Part shown: positions 25,651-33,897 of the stretch, one piece after another
How positions within the stretch are numbered: position 1 is the first letter of the stretch
How the letters are laid out: the number at the start of each line of letters is the position of its first letter
Source: JAMXLG01 sp963818925
GTDB taxonomy: Bacteria > Vulcanimicrobiota > Vulcanimicrobiia > Vulcanimicrobiales > Vulcanimicrobiaceae
Length of the DNA stretch: 64,000 bases
Reading direction: 5' to 3'
Assembly: GCA_963818925.1 (NCBI GenBank)
Contig: CAWFTN010000001.1
Location: forward strand, 2,666,001 to 2,730,000
The notes under the pieces: generated by a model
Databases searched by the model: none
Told to the model about the DNA's origin: nothing
Seen by the model: the letters and a program-made list of their open reading frames with translations, nothing else
Program-made: the position numbers and the translations under genes

Positions 25651-26088
25651 ATGTGTCGGAAGCTTGACTGATAGGTAGTTAGGATCGTGCTGCTGGTCCC
25701 TATGTCTCGCGAATTATGTGTACCCAGCGCATTGACTGTTACACGTAGCGTCGGGCCGCTTTCTAGATACATACGGCGGCCTCCGCATTGCTGCGGAGGC
25801 CGCTTTCCTTGATTGCGTGCCTTGGTTTACCTTTTTCGCTGGCACTAACTTCTTCGGGCTTAAGTACTTAGACTACGTTGTCCAAGGGACTATACCCCGT
25901 TCTTGTTACGTTGGATGAACTTCGTATTTCCAGATCGACATAATGCTACACGTAGAGGACGCACGCTCTCCCACTCTCACGCCAATCCGCAAATGCAAAT
26001 AAAACGAAGACGATCGTGTGTTGCGGTCACCAATCGATCCGTCTTCTTCATCGCCGCAACGTTTCTTCAGCGCCGGTGTGCGTCTCGC
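25651..26088. other. Non-coding stretch between convergent genes
   Basis: About 440 bases lie between the SDR (plus) and the secreted-protein gene (minus). I see no convincing coding frame; the longest open frames have no ribosome-binding site or family signature. It contains a strong hairpin terminator at 25776-25806 that belongs to no annotated gene, and it is visibly less GC-rich than its surroundings. Two TTGACT boxes (25664-25669, 25732-25737) occur, but neither has a good -10 at the right distance. Confidence 0.5.
25776..25806 (+). terminator. Strong orphan hairpin with T-run
   Basis: GCGGCCTCCGCA and TGCGGAGGCCGC form a perfect 12-bp stem with a TTGC loop, followed by TTTCCTT on the plus strand. 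It is 160 bases after the nearest plus-strand gene and may end a read-through or an unannotated small transcript. Confidence 0.65.
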
Positions 26089-26583
26089 TTACGGCTTTGC
26101 CGAGACGCGCGCTGAGAGGCGACGCAATTTCTTCTGCACGACCGTATATGTTTGCGTCGCATACTTCCTCGGACAGCAGTTCGGATCGTTCGGTCCGTAA
26201 TCCGGAAAAATCGCAACAATACCGTGGTAGGTCACGTTAACCGCGAGGTGGCCACCTGAGCTGATGTAACCCACGAAGTAAGGACGTGCGTCCTCAATGC
26301 CCTGCGCGAATACCAACTGCGAAAAAACACCGCCCGAGCCGCCACTTTCGAGCGGAACCGCCATCACTTGTGTCCCGTCACTCAACCGCCCGATTGAAGC
26401 AAAATCGGCCAGCGGCTTTCCACCAGCGAAGTCCTGACCTTTTATTCCAACGCCGTAGTCGTTCACCGTCAGCTGCGGCGTTTGACGAATCAATTGCCGG
26501 ATCTCCGAAGCGCTGGTCGTCATTGCCGATGCGACTATCGTGCTAGCGGCTACGAAGGCCAGCGCGGAAAGTACGGTTTTCAT
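26089..26583 (-). CDS. Secreted hypothetical protein
   Basis: The 164-residue protein has a signal peptide (MKTVLSALAFVAASTIVASA). The mature region has RQLIRQTPQLTVNDYGVGIKG, GGVFSQLVFAQGIEDARPYFVGYI and a C-terminal GPNDPNCCPRKYATQTYTV with a CC pair. The ending with a double Cys before PRKY resembles the LppP/LprE-type secreted proteins. The name is tentative and the function unknown. The ATG at 26583 is chosen because AAGGAGAAGG precedes it; a longer reading would lack a signal. Confidence 0.65.
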   Translation of the reverse strand: MKTVLSALAFVAASTIVASAMTTSASEIRQLIRQTPQLTVNDYGVGIKGQDFAGGKPLADFASIGRLSDGTQVMAVPLESGGSGGVFSQLVFAQGIEDARPYFVGYISSGGHLAVNVTYHGIVAIFPDYGPNDPNCCPRKYATQTYTVVQKKLRRLSARVSAKP

Positions 26584-26665
26584 GGCCTTCTCCTTACGTC
26601 TCACACTCGGGTCATCACCTGTCCCCGCGACGCTCCTGCGACGACGCGTTCGATCCAATAGCGGA

Positions 26666-27397
26666 TTAGGAATCGGTGGGAGCGGCGCTGCCGTCAAGCG
26701 CGCGTGAAATGGCGTTGCTCAACCAAAAGCCTGTCGCCGCGCCCATCATCAGCAGGAGAATCGTCGAGAGTATCGGCGCCACCCCGAGCGCGAAGCCGAT
26801 GCTCATGTTGAGCGCGATGAATGCACGCAGCACGAAATCCCCGAGCAAGAGCGCGCCCCACGCAAAAGTAACGATGCGCGTTCCCTGGCGGAAGTACGAA
26901 CTGCCCCAAAGAAATGCGAAGTGCGATTCGGGAAGCGCGTCGTTCGCCGTTAAAAACTCCTTCATCACATAATAAAAAATCGGTTTCTTCATCACGAATG
27001 CCGAAACGAAGAACACGAGACCGATGAGACCGGTAAAGAACGATTCGCGCAGCAACAGCAAGCGTTGCGATCCGCCGAAGGCGGTCGGAATGATCCCCGC
27101 GATTAGCCCGAGGAGAATGATCAAGCCGACAATGTCGACGCTGCGCCGCCGGATTGCGTTGAATATATTCGAGGCGACCGGTACGAGCGATGCGCCGACA
27201 ATCGGCCAGATGCTCGTCGACGGGAAATGCGGCGCGAGAAGATAGTAGACGATCGTGGTACCGCCGACGTCGAATATAAGTGTGGGCAAGAGCGCGCGAA
27301 AACTCTGCCACAAGACCGCGAGCGGGCGAATGTTCGAGGGGCTGCGATTCTCGCTGCTTTCAACATCGCGGTCTTTGACCGCCAGCGGCTCCGGCAT
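26666..27397 (-). CDS. VC0807-family membrane protein
   Basis: The 243-residue protein has six or so helices with the family pattern LPTLIFDVGGTTIVYYLLAPHFP and IFNAIRRRSVDIVGLIILLGLIAG. The function of the VC0807 family is not known to me. The ATG at 27397 is used. The frame stays open further upstream to 27571, but that extension passes through the dispersed repeat at 27537-27561 and encodes the spurious CHPELVE peptide, so it is not part of the protein. Confidence 0.72.
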   Translation of the reverse strand: MPEPLAVKDRDVESSENRSPSNIRPLAVLWQSFRALLPTLIFDVGGTTIVYYLLAPHFPSTSIWPIVGASLVPVASNIFNAIRRRSVDIVGLIILLGLIAGIIPTAFGGSQRLLLLRESFFTGLIGLVFFVSAFVMKKPIFYYVMKEFLTANDALPESHFAFLWGSSYFRQGTRIVTFAWGALLLGDFVLRAFIALNMSIGFALGVAPILSTILLLMMGAATGFWLSNAISRALDGSAAPTDS

Positions 27398-27498
27398 CCT
27401 GACATGATGATGCCCCTGACTCGATGCTGTTAGGCACAGCGCATGGCGCGGGAACGAACGCTCGTCTGCCGGAGCATGTGCAACGATGCGCGAAACGC

Positions 27499-27530
27499 AA
27501 AAAAAGGGCGCCGCGAAAATCGCAGCGCCC
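27499..27530 (-). terminator. Rho-independent terminator of groESL
   Basis: On the minus strand GGGCGCTGCGA pairs with TCGCGGCGCCC (10 of 11 pairs, TTT loop) and is followed by seven T. It lies 54 bases after the groEL stop. Confidence 0.88.
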
Positions 27531-27536
27531 GTACGT

Positions 27537-27561
27537 CTTTCGACAAGCTCAGGATGACACG
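27537..27561. repeat. Dispersed repeat, copy 1 (CHPELVE-type)
   Basis: The 25 bases from CTTTCGACAAGC to the final ATGACACG match, with two mismatches, the reverse complement of 41530-41554. It is the familiar short element (GTCATCCTGAGC...) that is scattered between genes in many genomes and is often mistranslated as CHPELVE. Confidence 0.75.
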
Positions 27562-27583
27562 TGGGTGACACCTGAGTGTCGAA

Positions 27584-29248
27584 TTACATCATGTCGTAGC
27601 CGCCCATGCCGCCGCCGGGCATCGCCGGGGCTTTTTCTTTCGGCTCGGGCTTGTCGGCGATGAGCGTCTCGGTCGTGAGAACGAGCGCGCCGATCGACGC
27701 AGCGTTTTGCAGGGCCGAGCGCGTCACTTTGAACGGCTCGACGATGCCGGCCTTGAACATGTCGACGATATCACCCGTCATGGCATCGAAGCCTTGCGGC
27801 GCCGTTTTGCCCTTGACGTTGTTCACTTCGACCGAACCTTCGAAGCCAGCGTTGTATGCGATTTGACGCAGCGGCTCTTCAAGGGCTTTCTTCACGATGT
27901 CGATGCCGATCTTCTCGTCAGCCCACGTCGACGCATGACCGTTGGTCTTTGGCGCCGATGCGACGTACTTGTCGATCGCTTTGACCGCGTGGACGAGCGA
28001 CGAACCACCACCCGGGATCATGCCTTCTTGAACGGCGGCACGCGTCGCCGAGAGTGCGTCTTCGATACGGTGCTTCTTCTCTTTGAGCTCCGTTTCGGTC
28101 GCTGCGCCGACTTGGATCACCGCAACGCCACCCGAGAGCTTCGCAAGACGCTCTTGCAGCTTCTCGCGATCGAAGTCCGAATCGGTGTCTTCGACCTGCT
28201 TTTTGATCATCTCGATGCGGCCTTTGATTTGATCTTGCTTGCCGCCACCGTCAACGATCGTCGTCTCTTCTTTGGTAACCGTAACGCGCTTGGCTTGACC
28301 GAGCTGATCCTGCGTCACCTTGTCGAGCTTCAGACCGAGCTCTTCCGAAATCACCGTCGCGCCAGTGAGCGTGGCGATGTCCTTGAGCATTTCCTTGCGG
28401 CGGTCGCCGAAGCCCGGCGCTTTCACCGCAACCGACGTGAACGTGCCGCGCAGCTTGTTGACGACGAGCGTCGCAAGCGCTTCACCTTCGACATCTTCCG
28501 CAATGATCAGCAGCGGCTTCTGAACCTGGACGACCTTCTCGAGGATCGGAAGAATGTCGGCGATCGCCGAGATCTTGCGCTCCGTAACCAAGATGTACGG
28601 GTTGTCGAGAACCGCTTCCATACGCTCGGAATCCGTCACCATGTACGGCGAGATGTAGCCCTTGTCGAACTGCATGCCGTCTTTGGTTTCCACTTCCGTC
28701 TTGAGCGTGCGCGATTCTTCAACCGTGATCACGCCGTCTTTGCCGACCTTCTCCATTGCGTCCGCAATGAGATCGCCGATTTCTTTATCGTTCGCCGAGA
28801 TCGACGCGACTTGAGCGATCTTCTCTTTCGTGTCGACGACTTGCTTGAACGAACCCATCTCGTCGACCGCAACTTCAACGGCCTTCTCGATGCCGCGCTT
28901 GATCAGCAGCGGATTGCTTCCCGCGGTCACGTTGCGGAGACCCTCGCGGATGATCGCTTGCGCGAGCACCGTCGCGGTCGTCGTGCCGTCGCCGGCAATG
29001 TCATTGGTCTTCGACGCAACTTCTTTCACGAGCTGTGCGCCCATGTTTTCGAACGTGTCGGGAAGTTCGATTTCTTTGGCAATCGTCACGCCGTCGTTGG
29101 TGATCGTCGGCGAGCCGAATTTCTTGTCGAGTACGACGTTGCGGCCCTTGGGTCCAAGGGTCACTTTCACCGCGTCGGCAAGCATGTTGGCACCACGCTC
29201 GAGAGCGCGGCGCGCGTTTTCATCAAATACGAGTTGCTTTGCAGCCAT
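27584..29248 (-). CDS. groL: Chaperonin GroEL (60 kDa)
   Basis: The 554-residue protein is a full-length type I chaperonin: KQLVFDENARRALERGANMLADAV at the start, ATP-site KVTLGPKGRNVVLDK and GDGTTTATVLAQ, and the Gly-Met tail GGGMGGYDMM. It forms the double-ring folding chamber with GroES. Only one copy is visible here. It follows groES by 15 bases in the same CIRCE-controlled transcript. Confidence 0.98.
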   Translation of the reverse strand: MAAKQLVFDENARRALERGANMLADAVKVTLGPKGRNVVLDKKFGSPTITNDGVTIAKEIELPDTFENMGAQLVKEVASKTNDIAGDGTTTATVLAQAIIREGLRNVTAGSNPLLIKRGIEKAVEVAVDEMGSFKQVVDTKEKIAQVASISANDKEIGDLIADAMEKVGKDGVITVEESRTLKTEVETKDGMQFDKGYISPYMVTDSERMEAVLDNPYILVTERKISAIADILPILEKVVQVQKPLLIIAEDVEGEALATLVVNKLRGTFTSVAVKAPGFGDRRKEMLKDIATLTGATVISEELGLKLDKVTQDQLGQAKRVTVTKEETTIVDGGGKQDQIKGRIEMIKKQVEDTDSDFDREKLQERLAKLSGGVAVIQVGAATETELKEKKHRIEDALSATRAAVQEGMIPGGGSSLVHAVKAIDKYVASAPKTNGHASTWADEKIGIDIVKKALEEPLRQIAYNAGFEGSVEVNNVKGKTAPQGFDAMTGDIVDMFKAGIVEPFKVTRSALQNAASIGALVLTTETLIADKPEPKEKAPAMPGGGMGGYDMM

Positions 29249-29263
29249 CTAGTCTAGTGCTCC

Positions 29264-29569
29264 TTAAACGCTAGCCGGAACTTTGTCGACGATCGCGAGG
29301 ACGTCTTTTTCGGAAACAATGAGGTACTCTTTACCGTCGATCTTGACTTCGGATCCCGAGTACTTCGAATAGATCACGCGGTCGCCGACCTTGACGGTCA
29401 TCGTGAGGGTCTTGCCCTCGTCCGTCACGCGGCCGGTGCCGACTGCACGGACCACGCCCTCTTGCGGCTTTTCCTTTGCAGTGTCGGGCAAGAAGATGCC
29501 GGTGTTGGTCTTCTCGCTCTGCTCGACGTGCTCAATGACCACGCGATCAGCCAAAGGCTTGAGATTCAC
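29264..29569 (-). CDS. groS: Co-chaperonin GroES (10 kDa)
   Basis: The 101-residue protein has LKPLADRVVI, the mobile-loop region EKTNTGIFLPDTAKEKPQEG and the roof segment KVGDRVIYSKYSGSEVKIDGKEYLIVSE. It caps the GroEL ring. The GTG at 29569 is chosen: GGAGGT lies four to five bases upstream and the protein then begins MNLKPL as usual. A TTG 12 bases earlier would overlap that site. First gene of groESL. Confidence 0.96.
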   Translation of the reverse strand: MNLKPLADRVVIEHVEQSEKTNTGIFLPDTAKEKPQEGVVRAVGTGRVTDEGKTLTMTVKVGDRVIYSKYSGSEVKIDGKEYLIVSEKDVLAIVDKVPASV

Positions 29570-29611
29570 GTAAACCTCCAAAATGATATATGAACTCTGT
29601 CTTTAAGGGAG

Positions 29612-29638
29612 TTGGCACTCACAGCAGTAGAGTGCCAG
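29612..29638. promoter_or_regulatory. CIRCE operator (HrcA site) of groESL
   Basis: The plus strand reads TTGGCACTC, nine bases, GAGTGCCAG, close to the CIRCE consensus TTAGCACTC-N9-GAGTGCTAA. It lies between the promoter and groES, so HrcA would block transcription and release it on heat shock. Confidence 0.92.
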
Positions 29639-29645
29639 CCATGGA

Positions 29646-29674
29646 ATCTTAGCAGACCGGGCCGGAGAGTGCAA
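29646..29674 (-). promoter_or_regulatory. Sigma-70-type promoter of groESL
   Basis: On the minus strand TTGCAC (29669-29674) and TAAGAT (29646-29651) are separated by exactly 17 bases. The CIRCE starts just downstream, overlapping the expected transcription start. Confidence 0.78.
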
Positions 29675-29757
29675 GAACCAAGCAATGCGCAGCCATGCGA
29701 AGCGGCTGAAAGTTTATAGCGCAGGATGCGCGGCCGGCCGTAGGCCGGCTGAACCAA

Positions 29758-30051
29758 CTACCCTGCGAGGGTTGCGAAGAGCGCCGATCCAGTGAAAAAG
29801 GCGAGGATCAGGCCTGCTGAAGCGGTCCAGATGAAGAGCCGGGTGGTGCGATTATCCACCGCGACGGCAACAAGGGAAAGACCCACCGAGAGCGCGACGA
29901 CCGCGCCGTCAAGAACAGCTTGGTCCGCGGCGCGATGGAGCCGAACCCAAAGAGTAAAGGCGGTTCCGATCCCCACCACCAGTCCCAAGAGCGCACTCGC
30001 GCTCAAGATGACCAGCTCGGTCGGCTCCCGAACCGGGCGACTTCCCATCAT
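29758..30051 (-). CDS. Small three-helix membrane protein
   Basis: The 97-residue protein consists of three hydrophobic helices (about 12-36, 46-63 and 71-95) linked by short charged loops (RLHRAAD, DNRTTR). I do not recognise a family. No clear ribosome-binding site is present, and its leader ACCTTTCTACC-ATG is identical to that of the DUF4126-like gene at 2933. It lies upstream of groES on the same strand but is separated from it by the groESL promoter region. Confidence 0.5.
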   Translation of the reverse strand: MMGSRPVREPTELVILSASALLGLVVGIGTAFTLWVRLHRAADQAVLDGAVVALSVGLSLVAVAVDNRTTRLFIWTASAGLILAFFTGSALFATLAG

Positions 30052-30228
30052 GGTAGAAAGGTACTCCGAGCAACTGACAAATCGCTTAGAGAACTGTTAA
30101 AGCTCTGTAGCTAAAGCTACAACTGCCCGCATACCCGCGTAGTTGCACCAATAAACAATGGCTCGGCTGGTACTGCGACTATTGTAGAATCGCGTGAAAG
30201 TCGCGCATCGCATCATGGTTATTTTACT

Positions 30229-31287
30229 TCACCGCTGCGTCTGTTTGAGGAAATCCTCCAAATAATGGCCCCAAATCGCGGGTAACGTGTGGGTTCCGTG
30301 GCCGCGCGTCTGGGACGTAATCGGTAAAATAATGTACCGGCCATGCGCGACGCGTTGAATTTCGCGTTGCAAAATGCCTAATTCGGGCGGATTGATTTGG
30401 TCATCCGCGGAGTTGATCGCGAGGAGCGGTGCGAGGATCGAGCCGAGCTGCGGCTGCGGATCGTAATCGTTCGACGCCGTGATTTGATACAGCAAATCGT
30501 TTGCGTCGTAGTGCGTCGCTAGCGTCGCAACGTGATCGTGATAGTATGCATCGGCGGCGGCGCGCGTCGGCATGATGCTTTGATCGTAGAGCGGCGCACT
30601 GCCTACCATCCACAACAAATCCGCTGCACCTTTGAGTCCGTACGGTTCGCTCGTGTAATTGCCGCCGTTATAATCAGGCGAACTCGTGATGAGATCCGCA
30701 ACCATGTCGCGCCAGATGCGATTGCGGCCGGAGATTTCCACCGGAAGACTCGCGAGCGGCATCAGCGCATCCATCATCGTCGGATACATCTCGCCCCACA
30801 TCCACGTCTGCATGCCGCCCATCGACGTACCCATCACTAAACGCAAATGATTGACGTGCAAGCTATTGACGATCATGTCGTGCGTTGCGCGTACCATGTC
30901 GTGGTAGCCGTAATGCGGAAACTTCGCGCGCATCCCATCGCTCGGTTTGCTCGACTCGCCGTGGCCGATTTCGTCGGGAAGAATGATGAAATACTTGCTC
31001 GCATCCAGAATGCCGCCCGGCTTGAACAGCACGCCGGCAAAGCGATCGCTGATGAACTGCTGCGCGGAGCCGCCCGTTCCGTGAATGATCAGTACGGCGT
31101 TTGTCGTACGGCCCGACGCATCGGTGCGCGGCGTTCCGAACGTTTCATAGTGCAAACGAAGGCTGGTGAGCGTTTCGCCGTCGGCAAAGGAGAACGACGG
31201 AATGGTGTACGTGCCGCTCGCCGGCGCCGGGTACCCGGCGGCGAGCGCCGCGACAATCGTTGAAAAAGCAAAGAGTAGAGCGACCAC
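30229..31287 (-). CDS. Exported MetX-like alpha/beta hydrolase
   Basis: About 352 residues of the homoserine-acetyltransferase (MetX) fold: LIIHGTGGSAQQF, nucleophile Ser in GTSMGGMQTWMW (as in MetX GGSMGGMQ), acid in INSADDQINPP and His in GHGTHTLP. The N-terminus (VALLFAFSTIVAALAAG, then YPAP) is a signal peptide, so it probably acts outside the cytoplasm as a hydrolase and not in methionine synthesis. The start is uncertain: GTG at 31287 is the only start codon I find that leaves the signal peptide intact, but no good ribosome site precedes it. It is divergent from the gene at 31292. Confidence 0.75.
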   Translation of the reverse strand: MVALLFAFSTIVAALAAGYPAPASGTYTIPSFSFADGETLTSLRLHYETFGTPRTDASGRTTNAVLIIHGTGGSAQQFISDRFAGVLFKPGGILDASKYFIILPDEIGHGESSKPSDGMRAKFPHYGYHDMVRATHDMIVNSLHVNHLRLVMGTSMGGMQTWMWGEMYPTMMDALMPLASLPVEISGRNRIWRDMVADLITSSPDYNGGNYTSEPYGLKGAADLLWMVGSAPLYDQSIMPTRAAADAYYHDHVATLATHYDANDLLYQITASNDYDPQPQLGSILAPLLAINSADDQINPPELGILQREIQRVAHGRYIILPITSQTRGHGTHTLPAIWGHYLEDFLKQTQR

Positions 31288-31291
31288 TCCG

Positions 31292-31804
31292 ATGCGAAAA
31301 CAGCGGTATATGACGGAACAGCGGAATTGGAGCGAGATCGTTCGGCAGGCGGTGGCCGCCGGAATTATGGGAGGCATTCTCTTCGAGGCGTATCTCATCG
31401 TGACGACGATCTTACCCGCGCACGGAAGCGTGCTTGGAAGCTGGCAATGGATCGCATCGGCTGCGATCGGCGATGAGGCGTTGAAGAATCCGGCATACGC
31501 ATGGCTTGGTCTGCTGATCCACTTCATCATCAGCATTACGTGGGCGGGCGGTTACGCGTATCTAGCGCAGCAGCAGCCCTTCATGAATCGCCGTTGGCCC
31601 ATCTCAGGAGTCGCCTACGGCCTGATCGTTTACATCTTCATGGACATCTTGCTGCTCGGCGCGCGGAAGTTTGTCGCGCCGCCGACGGCGCTCGCTTTAC
31701 TCAATGCGCTGATCGCGCATTGCGTGTTCTTCGGTCTGCCGGTCGCCTACGTCATCGCGCGCATGGACGAACGAAGCGCTATGCGCTCGCCAGCAACCCG
31801 ATAA
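31292..31804 (+). CDS. Four-helix membrane protein of unknown function
   Basis: About 170 residues with four helices (AAGIMGGILFEAYLIVTTIL, YAWLGLLIHFIISITWAGGYAYLA, ISGVAYGLIVYIFMDILLLGA, LALLNALIAHCVFFGLPVAYVIAR). It has a pattern of paired helices seen in many small bacterial membrane proteins that I cannot name. ATG at 31292 or 31310 could be used. The 3' end overlaps the convergent arginase-family gene by 26 bases. Confidence 0.65.
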   Translation: MRKQRYMTEQRNWSEIVRQAVAAGIMGGILFEAYLIVTTILPAHGSVLGSWQWIASAAIGDEALKNPAYAWLGLLIHFIISITWAGGYAYLAQQQPFMNRRWPISGVAYGLIVYIFMDILLLGARKFVAPPTALALLNALIAHCVFFGLPVAYVIARMDERSAMRSPATR

Positions 31805-32582
31805 ACTCTCGCGCGAACTTCGCCGCGACCGATGCAGTGACGCCGCCGATATCTTGTTTCGGATTGTACTCAACGACGTCCGCACCGACGGTCGTTCCCG
31901 GTATCGCTTTGACCAGCTCCAACACGTCGCGCACGCTCAAGCCGCCCGGCTCGCGATGCGACACGCCCGGCGCAAACGCTGGATCGAGTCCATCGAGATC
32001 GAGCGAGATATAGACGTCGCCGCGCGGAAGCGCATTACGCACATCGTGCAGCTGCCACGGCGCAAACCTACGCACGCCGTATTTCTGGGCGATTGCTAAT
32101 TGCGGCGGCGACATCGTGCGAATGCCGATCTGCATGAGGTGCATGACGAGTCCATCTTCGAGAATGCGTGCAAACGGACAGGCGTGCGAATACCGGTCGC
32201 CTTGAAACGACGGATACATATCGGGATGCGCATCGAAATGCACGATGGACAGCGAGGCGAACTCCTTCGCGTACGCGCGTAGAATCGGATAGGTGATTGC
32301 GTGATCGCCGCCGATCGAACACACGCGCCGGCCGGCGCGCAACTGTTCGGCGACGGCCGCCTCGATCGCGGCGCGATCGTGTTCCGCGTCCTCGATCGTC
32401 ACGTTTCCCGCGTCGATCATCACGCCCGGTGAACGCAGATCGACCCCAAGCTCGGTGTACGGGTTCCCTGCCTCGCTGAACATTTCGCGACGAATAATAT
32501 CCGGCGCTTCCGCCGGACCGCGAAGAAACGACGAGTGATTATCGCTCGGAATGCCGAGAAGGGCGACGCGTGCTTCCGACAT
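31779..32582 (-). CDS. Arginase/agmatinase-family ureohydrolase
   Basis: The 267-residue protein has the manganese-binding motifs GGDHAITYP, FDAHPDMYPS and SLDLDGLDPAFAPG that identify the ureohydrolase superfamily. It should cleave a guanidino compound (agmatine, arginine, guanidinobutyrate or formiminoglutamate) to urea or formamide plus an amine. The exact substrate is not readable. The ATG at 32582 follows a GC-rich spacer. It is divergent from alr with 61 bases between starts, so the two could share control of amino acid use. Confidence 0.85.
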   Translation of the reverse strand: MSEARVALLGIPSDNHSSFLRGPAEAPDIIRREMFSEAGNPYTELGVDLRSPGVMIDAGNVTIEDAEHDRAAIEAAVAEQLRAGRRVCSIGGDHAITYPILRAYAKEFASLSIVHFDAHPDMYPSFQGDRYSHACPFARILEDGLVMHLMQIGIRTMSPPQLAIAQKYGVRRFAPWQLHDVRNALPRGDVYISLDLDGLDPAFAPGVSHREPGGLSVRDVLELVKAIPGTTVGADVVEYNPKQDIGGVTASVAAKFAREFIGLLASA

Positions 32583-32643
32583 GCGATGAACCTTATGCGC
32601 GCTGCGCACCGGAACCCGCTGCCGCGGCGACGAAGGGGCGCGC

Positions 32644-33777
32644 GTGATCGGTGCCATTCACGTATCGCTTTCAGCGTTGCGCTTTAACGCGCAGGCGCTT
32701 CGCAATCTCGTCGGTCAGAGCGCCGCCGCCTTCGTGGTCAAAGGCAACGCGTACGGTCACGGCATCGTGGAAACGGCGCTGGCGGCCGAACCGTTCGCAA
32801 AGAAACTCTGCGTCTACTCCGTCGAGGAAGCGGTCGCGCTGCGCGAAGGCGGCATCACGATCCCAATCCTCGTCATGGGGCCCATCCCGCCCGAAATGTT
32901 CGACGATATGCTCGAGCTTGACGTCGAGATGGCTCTGTGGGACATGCACGAGTACGTTCACGCACTCGCCGCATCGGCGAACAGAGCGCGCAAGCGCGTC
33001 AAGGTGCACGTCAAGGTCAACACCGGGCTCAACCGCTTAGGATTGGAACCGGAAGAATTTGCCGATGCTATCGAAGACTATTGTCACGTGCCCCACATCG
33101 AGATCGCCGGCATCTTCTCGCATCTTGCGGCGGCGGAAGAAATCGACTCACCGTACACGATGCACCAGCTCGAACGATTCAACAAGGCGTACACGCAGGC
33201 AGAGCCGGTCCTCGCGTCGCACGGCGCGATCCCAGTTCGTCACATCGCCGCTTCGGCGGCGGCAATGCTGTGGCCGCAAACGCGTCTGGACATGTGCCGC
33301 ATCGGCATTGCGCTCTACGGATTGTGGCCGTCGCCGCAAACGCGCGAAGCAATGAACGGCGGAAAGCTTCCGTTACAACCGGCGCTGTCATACCTTACGG
33401 AACTAATCACGACCCGCCAAATCGCCGCCGGTGAACCGGTTGGCTACGGCACGACGTTTCATGCACCGCGTACGATGCGGCTGGGCGTGATTCCGCTCGG
33501 TTATGCCGACGGCATTCCGCGCGCCCTCGGCAATGCCGGATCCGTGCTCGTCGACGGTGCGCGTTGCGCGATCATCGGTCGCGTTGCTATGAACATGAGC
33601 GTGATCGATCTGACGCATGCGCCGAACGCGAAGAGCGGGTCGCGCGTCACGCTCATCGGGCGCGACGGCGAGGACGAGATCACGGCCGAAGATTGGGGAA
33701 CCTGGAGCGGCTCGATCAACTACGAGATCGTCACGCGCATTCCCGAATCGCTGCCCCGCGTCTATACCGACGGGTAA
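32644..33777 (+). CDS. alr: Alanine racemase
   Basis: The 377-residue PLP enzyme converts L- to D-alanine for peptidoglycan. The PLP lysine K33 lies in VVKGNAYGHG, and the catalytic Tyr in GYGTTF (about 255-260). Substrate residues are in HIAASAAAMLWP and GRVAMNMSVIDLT. Its start is GTG, with AAGGGG a few bases before. It is separated by 7.8 kb from ddl, which uses its product. A fragment of a multicopper oxidase begins 4 bases after its stop. Confidence 0.95.
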   Translation: MIGAIHVSLSALRFNAQALRNLVGQSAAAFVVKGNAYGHGIVETALAAEPFAKKLCVYSVEEAVALREGGITIPILVMGPIPPEMFDDMLELDVEMALWDMHEYVHALAASANRARKRVKVHVKVNTGLNRLGLEPEEFADAIEDYCHVPHIEIAGIFSHLAAAEEIDSPYTMHQLERFNKAYTQAEPVLASHGAIPVRHIAASAAAMLWPQTRLDMCRIGIALYGLWPSPQTREAMNGGKLPLQPALSYLTELITTRQIAAGEPVGYGTTFHAPRTMRLGVIPLGYADGIPRALGNAGSVLVDGARCAIIGRVAMNMSVIDLTHAPNAKSGSRVTLIGRDGEDEITAEDWGTWSGSINYEIVTRIPESLPRVYTDG

Positions 33778-33781
33778 GTAA

Positions 33782-33859
33782 CCGACCACGTTCATGTTCC
33801 ACTGCCACATTCTCGACCACGAGGACGGCCGCATGATAGCAAAGGTTACGGCGATCTGA
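33782..33859 (+). pseudogene. C-terminal remnant of a multicopper oxidase
   Basis: The frame reads PTTFMFHCHILDHEDGRMIAK..., ending in TGA at 33857-33859. FHCHILDHEDGRM is the C-terminal type-1/type-3 copper motif of multicopper oxidases (HCH-x3-H, then M). A stop (TAA at 33779-33781) precedes it and no other oxidase sequence is seen, so only about 25 residues are left. Confidence 0.8.
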
Positions 33860-33897
33860 CGTAACGAACGAGCGAGGGTGATGCGTTATAGGGCCAG

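Noticed and set aside
25903..26115. Small plus-strand open frame of 70 codons in the non-coding gap
   Set aside because: Arg/Ser-rich, without a ribosome-binding site, and it runs into the antisense of the secreted-protein gene.
27398..27571. N-terminal extension of the VC0807-family gene (CHPELVE peptide)
   Set aside because: It is translated from the dispersed repeat, a known source of false peptides, and the conserved protein begins later.
27707..29257. Open frame of 516 codons on the plus strand
   Set aside because: It is the exact antisense of groEL, rich in Arg/Asp/His with no family match; an artefact of codon bias.
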